Shown here one piece after another: positions 63,277-64,000 of a stretch of DNA of 64,000 bases. Within the stretch, counting starts at the first letter, position 1. Each line of letters starts with the position of its first letter. The DNA is taken from NCBI RefSeq assembly GCF_005250615.1, contig NZ_SULM01000002.1, positions 1 through 64,000 of the forward strand. Reading direction: 5' to 3'. The position numbers and the translations under genes are program-made. Source of the stretch: Pseudomonas rhizoryzae (lineage in GTDB: Bacteria; Pseudomonadota; Gammaproteobacteria; Pseudomonadales; Pseudomonadaceae). The notes under the pieces were generated by a model that was not told the origin of the DNA, did not search any database, and saw nothing but the letters and a program-made list of their open reading frames with translations.

Positions 63277-64000
63277 ATGAGTATTCACTCCGACGCTGCC
63301 GATGCTGCGGTAGCCGATCAAGCAGGCGCTCTTAGCGCTCCTGCTCGATTGGGCTTGCTGCGCTTCGAGCGCCTGAATGAAGCCTCGTGGGCGATGCTCT
63401 ACCTCGACCCCCGTTGCGAAACCAGCCTCGGCCTCCCCGCGCAGGCGTTGTGCTCGCTGATCGACGCCCCCTACGCCAGTCTGATGGAACCCAGCGTGCG
63501 GCATCGCCTGCACGAGGACATCCAGCTGCAGCTCGCCGAGCACGGCAGCTACCAGGTCAGTTACCTGTTTCACTCGCCCGATGCCCCCTATCAGGTCATC
63601 GAGGTGGGGGAAAGTCTGCAACGCCACGGGCGTCCCCTGCTGCGCGGCTATCTATTGCGGGTGATGGGTAACGAAACGCTGGCCGGCGAATGGGAAGTCC
63701 ATACCCTGGCCCTGCGCTCCACCCTGACCCTGTTGCAGGAAAACCAGGACCTGACTCAGCAGCGTCTGATGCTCGCCCAGGCGCGGCAGACGCTGCTGCT
63801 CGAACTGTCGCGCTGCGCGTTGCGCAAACGCCCCACAGCCAGCGAGCTCGCGAAACTCCTGGTTACCCATGGGACTGCCGCCTTCGCCGTCGACCAGGTG
63901 AGCCTCTGGCGCCTGGACGACAATGGCCTGACCTGTCTGACCAGTGACGAGCGGATAACGACGCCGTGCAGCGATCATCAACGGCGCCTGCGCGAGCAGG
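63277..64000 (+). CDS. N-terminal part of a PAS/GAF sensory protein, probably DipA (cut by window end)
   Basis: An open frame without stop from ATG 63277 to the window end (241 codons). Residues about 25-125 look PAS-like (LGLLRFERLNEASWAMLYL, SLMEPSVRHRLHEDIQLQL, YQVSYLFHSPDAPYQVIEVG in parts YQVSYLFHSPDAP and YQVIEVGESLQ). A helical linker LTLLQENQDLTQQRLMLAQ follows, and then the beginning of what may be a GAF domain (LLVTHGTAAFAVDQVSLWRLD). In P. aeruginosa the gene after aceF is dipA/pch, a c-di-GMP phosphodiesterase with GGDEF-EAL domains. The catalytic half lies outside, so the assignment is by synteny. Confidence 0.7.
   Translation, partial: MSIHSDAADAAVADQAGALSAPARLGLLRFERLNEASWAMLYLDPRCETSLGLPAQALCSLIDAPYASLMEPSVRHRLHEDIQLQLAEHGSYQVSYLFHSPDAPYQVIEVGESLQRHGRPLLRGYLLRVMGNETLAGEWEVHTLALRSTLTLLQENQDLTQQRLMLAQARQTLLLELSRCALRKRPTASELAKLLVTHGTAAFAVDQVSLWRLDDNGLTCLTSDERITTPCSDHQRRLREQ

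Noticed and set aside
1-64000. CRISPR arrays, prophage, insertion sequences, tRNA genes, toxin-antitoxin or known anti-phage systems
   Set aside because: I looked for regularly spaced direct repeats, transposase or integrase frames, phage structural genes, tRNA-like cloverleafs and defence gene families, and found none in the window.

Overview
The window is chromosomal DNA from a GC-rich gammaproteobacterium, almost certainly a Pseudomonas. It carries the Pseudomonas orders algU-mucA / mucD-lepA-lepB-rnc-era-recO-pdxJ, tctDE/tctCBA, rsmJ-tsaB-adk-ppc-lptF and hldE-msbA-waaL-...-waaPGCF-glnE-aceEF. A member of the P. oryzihabitans group is possible, but that is only a guess from overall character. 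I see no tRNA, rRNA, prophage, IS transposase or CRISPR inside the window. Nearly all of it is core genome, so the interest lies in small departures from the usual Pseudomonas layout.

Layout. 1-208: two strong tandem sigma70-type promoters facing left, probably those of an rRNA operon just outside the window. 209-6275 (minus): lepA-lepB-DUF4845-rnc-era-recO-pdxJ, tightly packed with overlaps. 6423-9300 (minus): mucD and the stress sigma-factor pair algU-mucA. mucB and mucC, usually between mucA and mucD, are absent, and MucA lacks the C-terminal segment that MucB recognises. 9534-13719: nadB, ygfX, sdhE, ygfZ and an HDOD gene. 13886-19265: tctD/tctE two-component system and the divergent tctCBA tricarboxylate transporter. 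19316-28752: rsmJ, an extensin-like gene, DUF72, a hypothetical gene, tsaB, adk, ppc, a small conserved gene, and the lipoprotein pair PA3691-like/lptF. 28808-30277: HerA/YjgR-like ATPase. 30328-54810: a large LPS core, transport and modification region (hldE, dnpA, mig-14, msbA, an acetyltransferase, several glycosyltransferases, LPS kinases, waaL, carbamoyltransferase, waaP/G/C/F), interrupted by the PQQ glucose dehydrogenase gene gcd. 54830-58027: an apparent ilvE deletion scar and glnE. 58357-63013: aceE-aceF. 63277-end: the start of a sensory protein, probably dipA.

How the genes work together. HldE makes ADP-heptose; WaaC and WaaF add the heptoses; WaaP, WapP, WapQ and related kinases phosphorylate them; the carbamoyltransferase and glycosyltransferases finish the core; MsbA flips lipid A-core; WaaL ligates O antigen. 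AlgU/MucA senses envelope stress, and one of its likely targets, the lptF operon, lies in the same window.

Most notable points: (1) co-loss of mucB/mucC and the MucB-binding tail of MucA; (2) three 140-160 bp palindromic elements flanked by TA, each joined exactly to a TAG stop codon, whose stems differ in sequence but stay complementary; (3) a 22-codon ilvE-like relic with an intact ribosome-binding site; (4) an algU whose conserved start lacks ATG/GTG/TTG; (5) three consecutive palindromes upstream of aceE.
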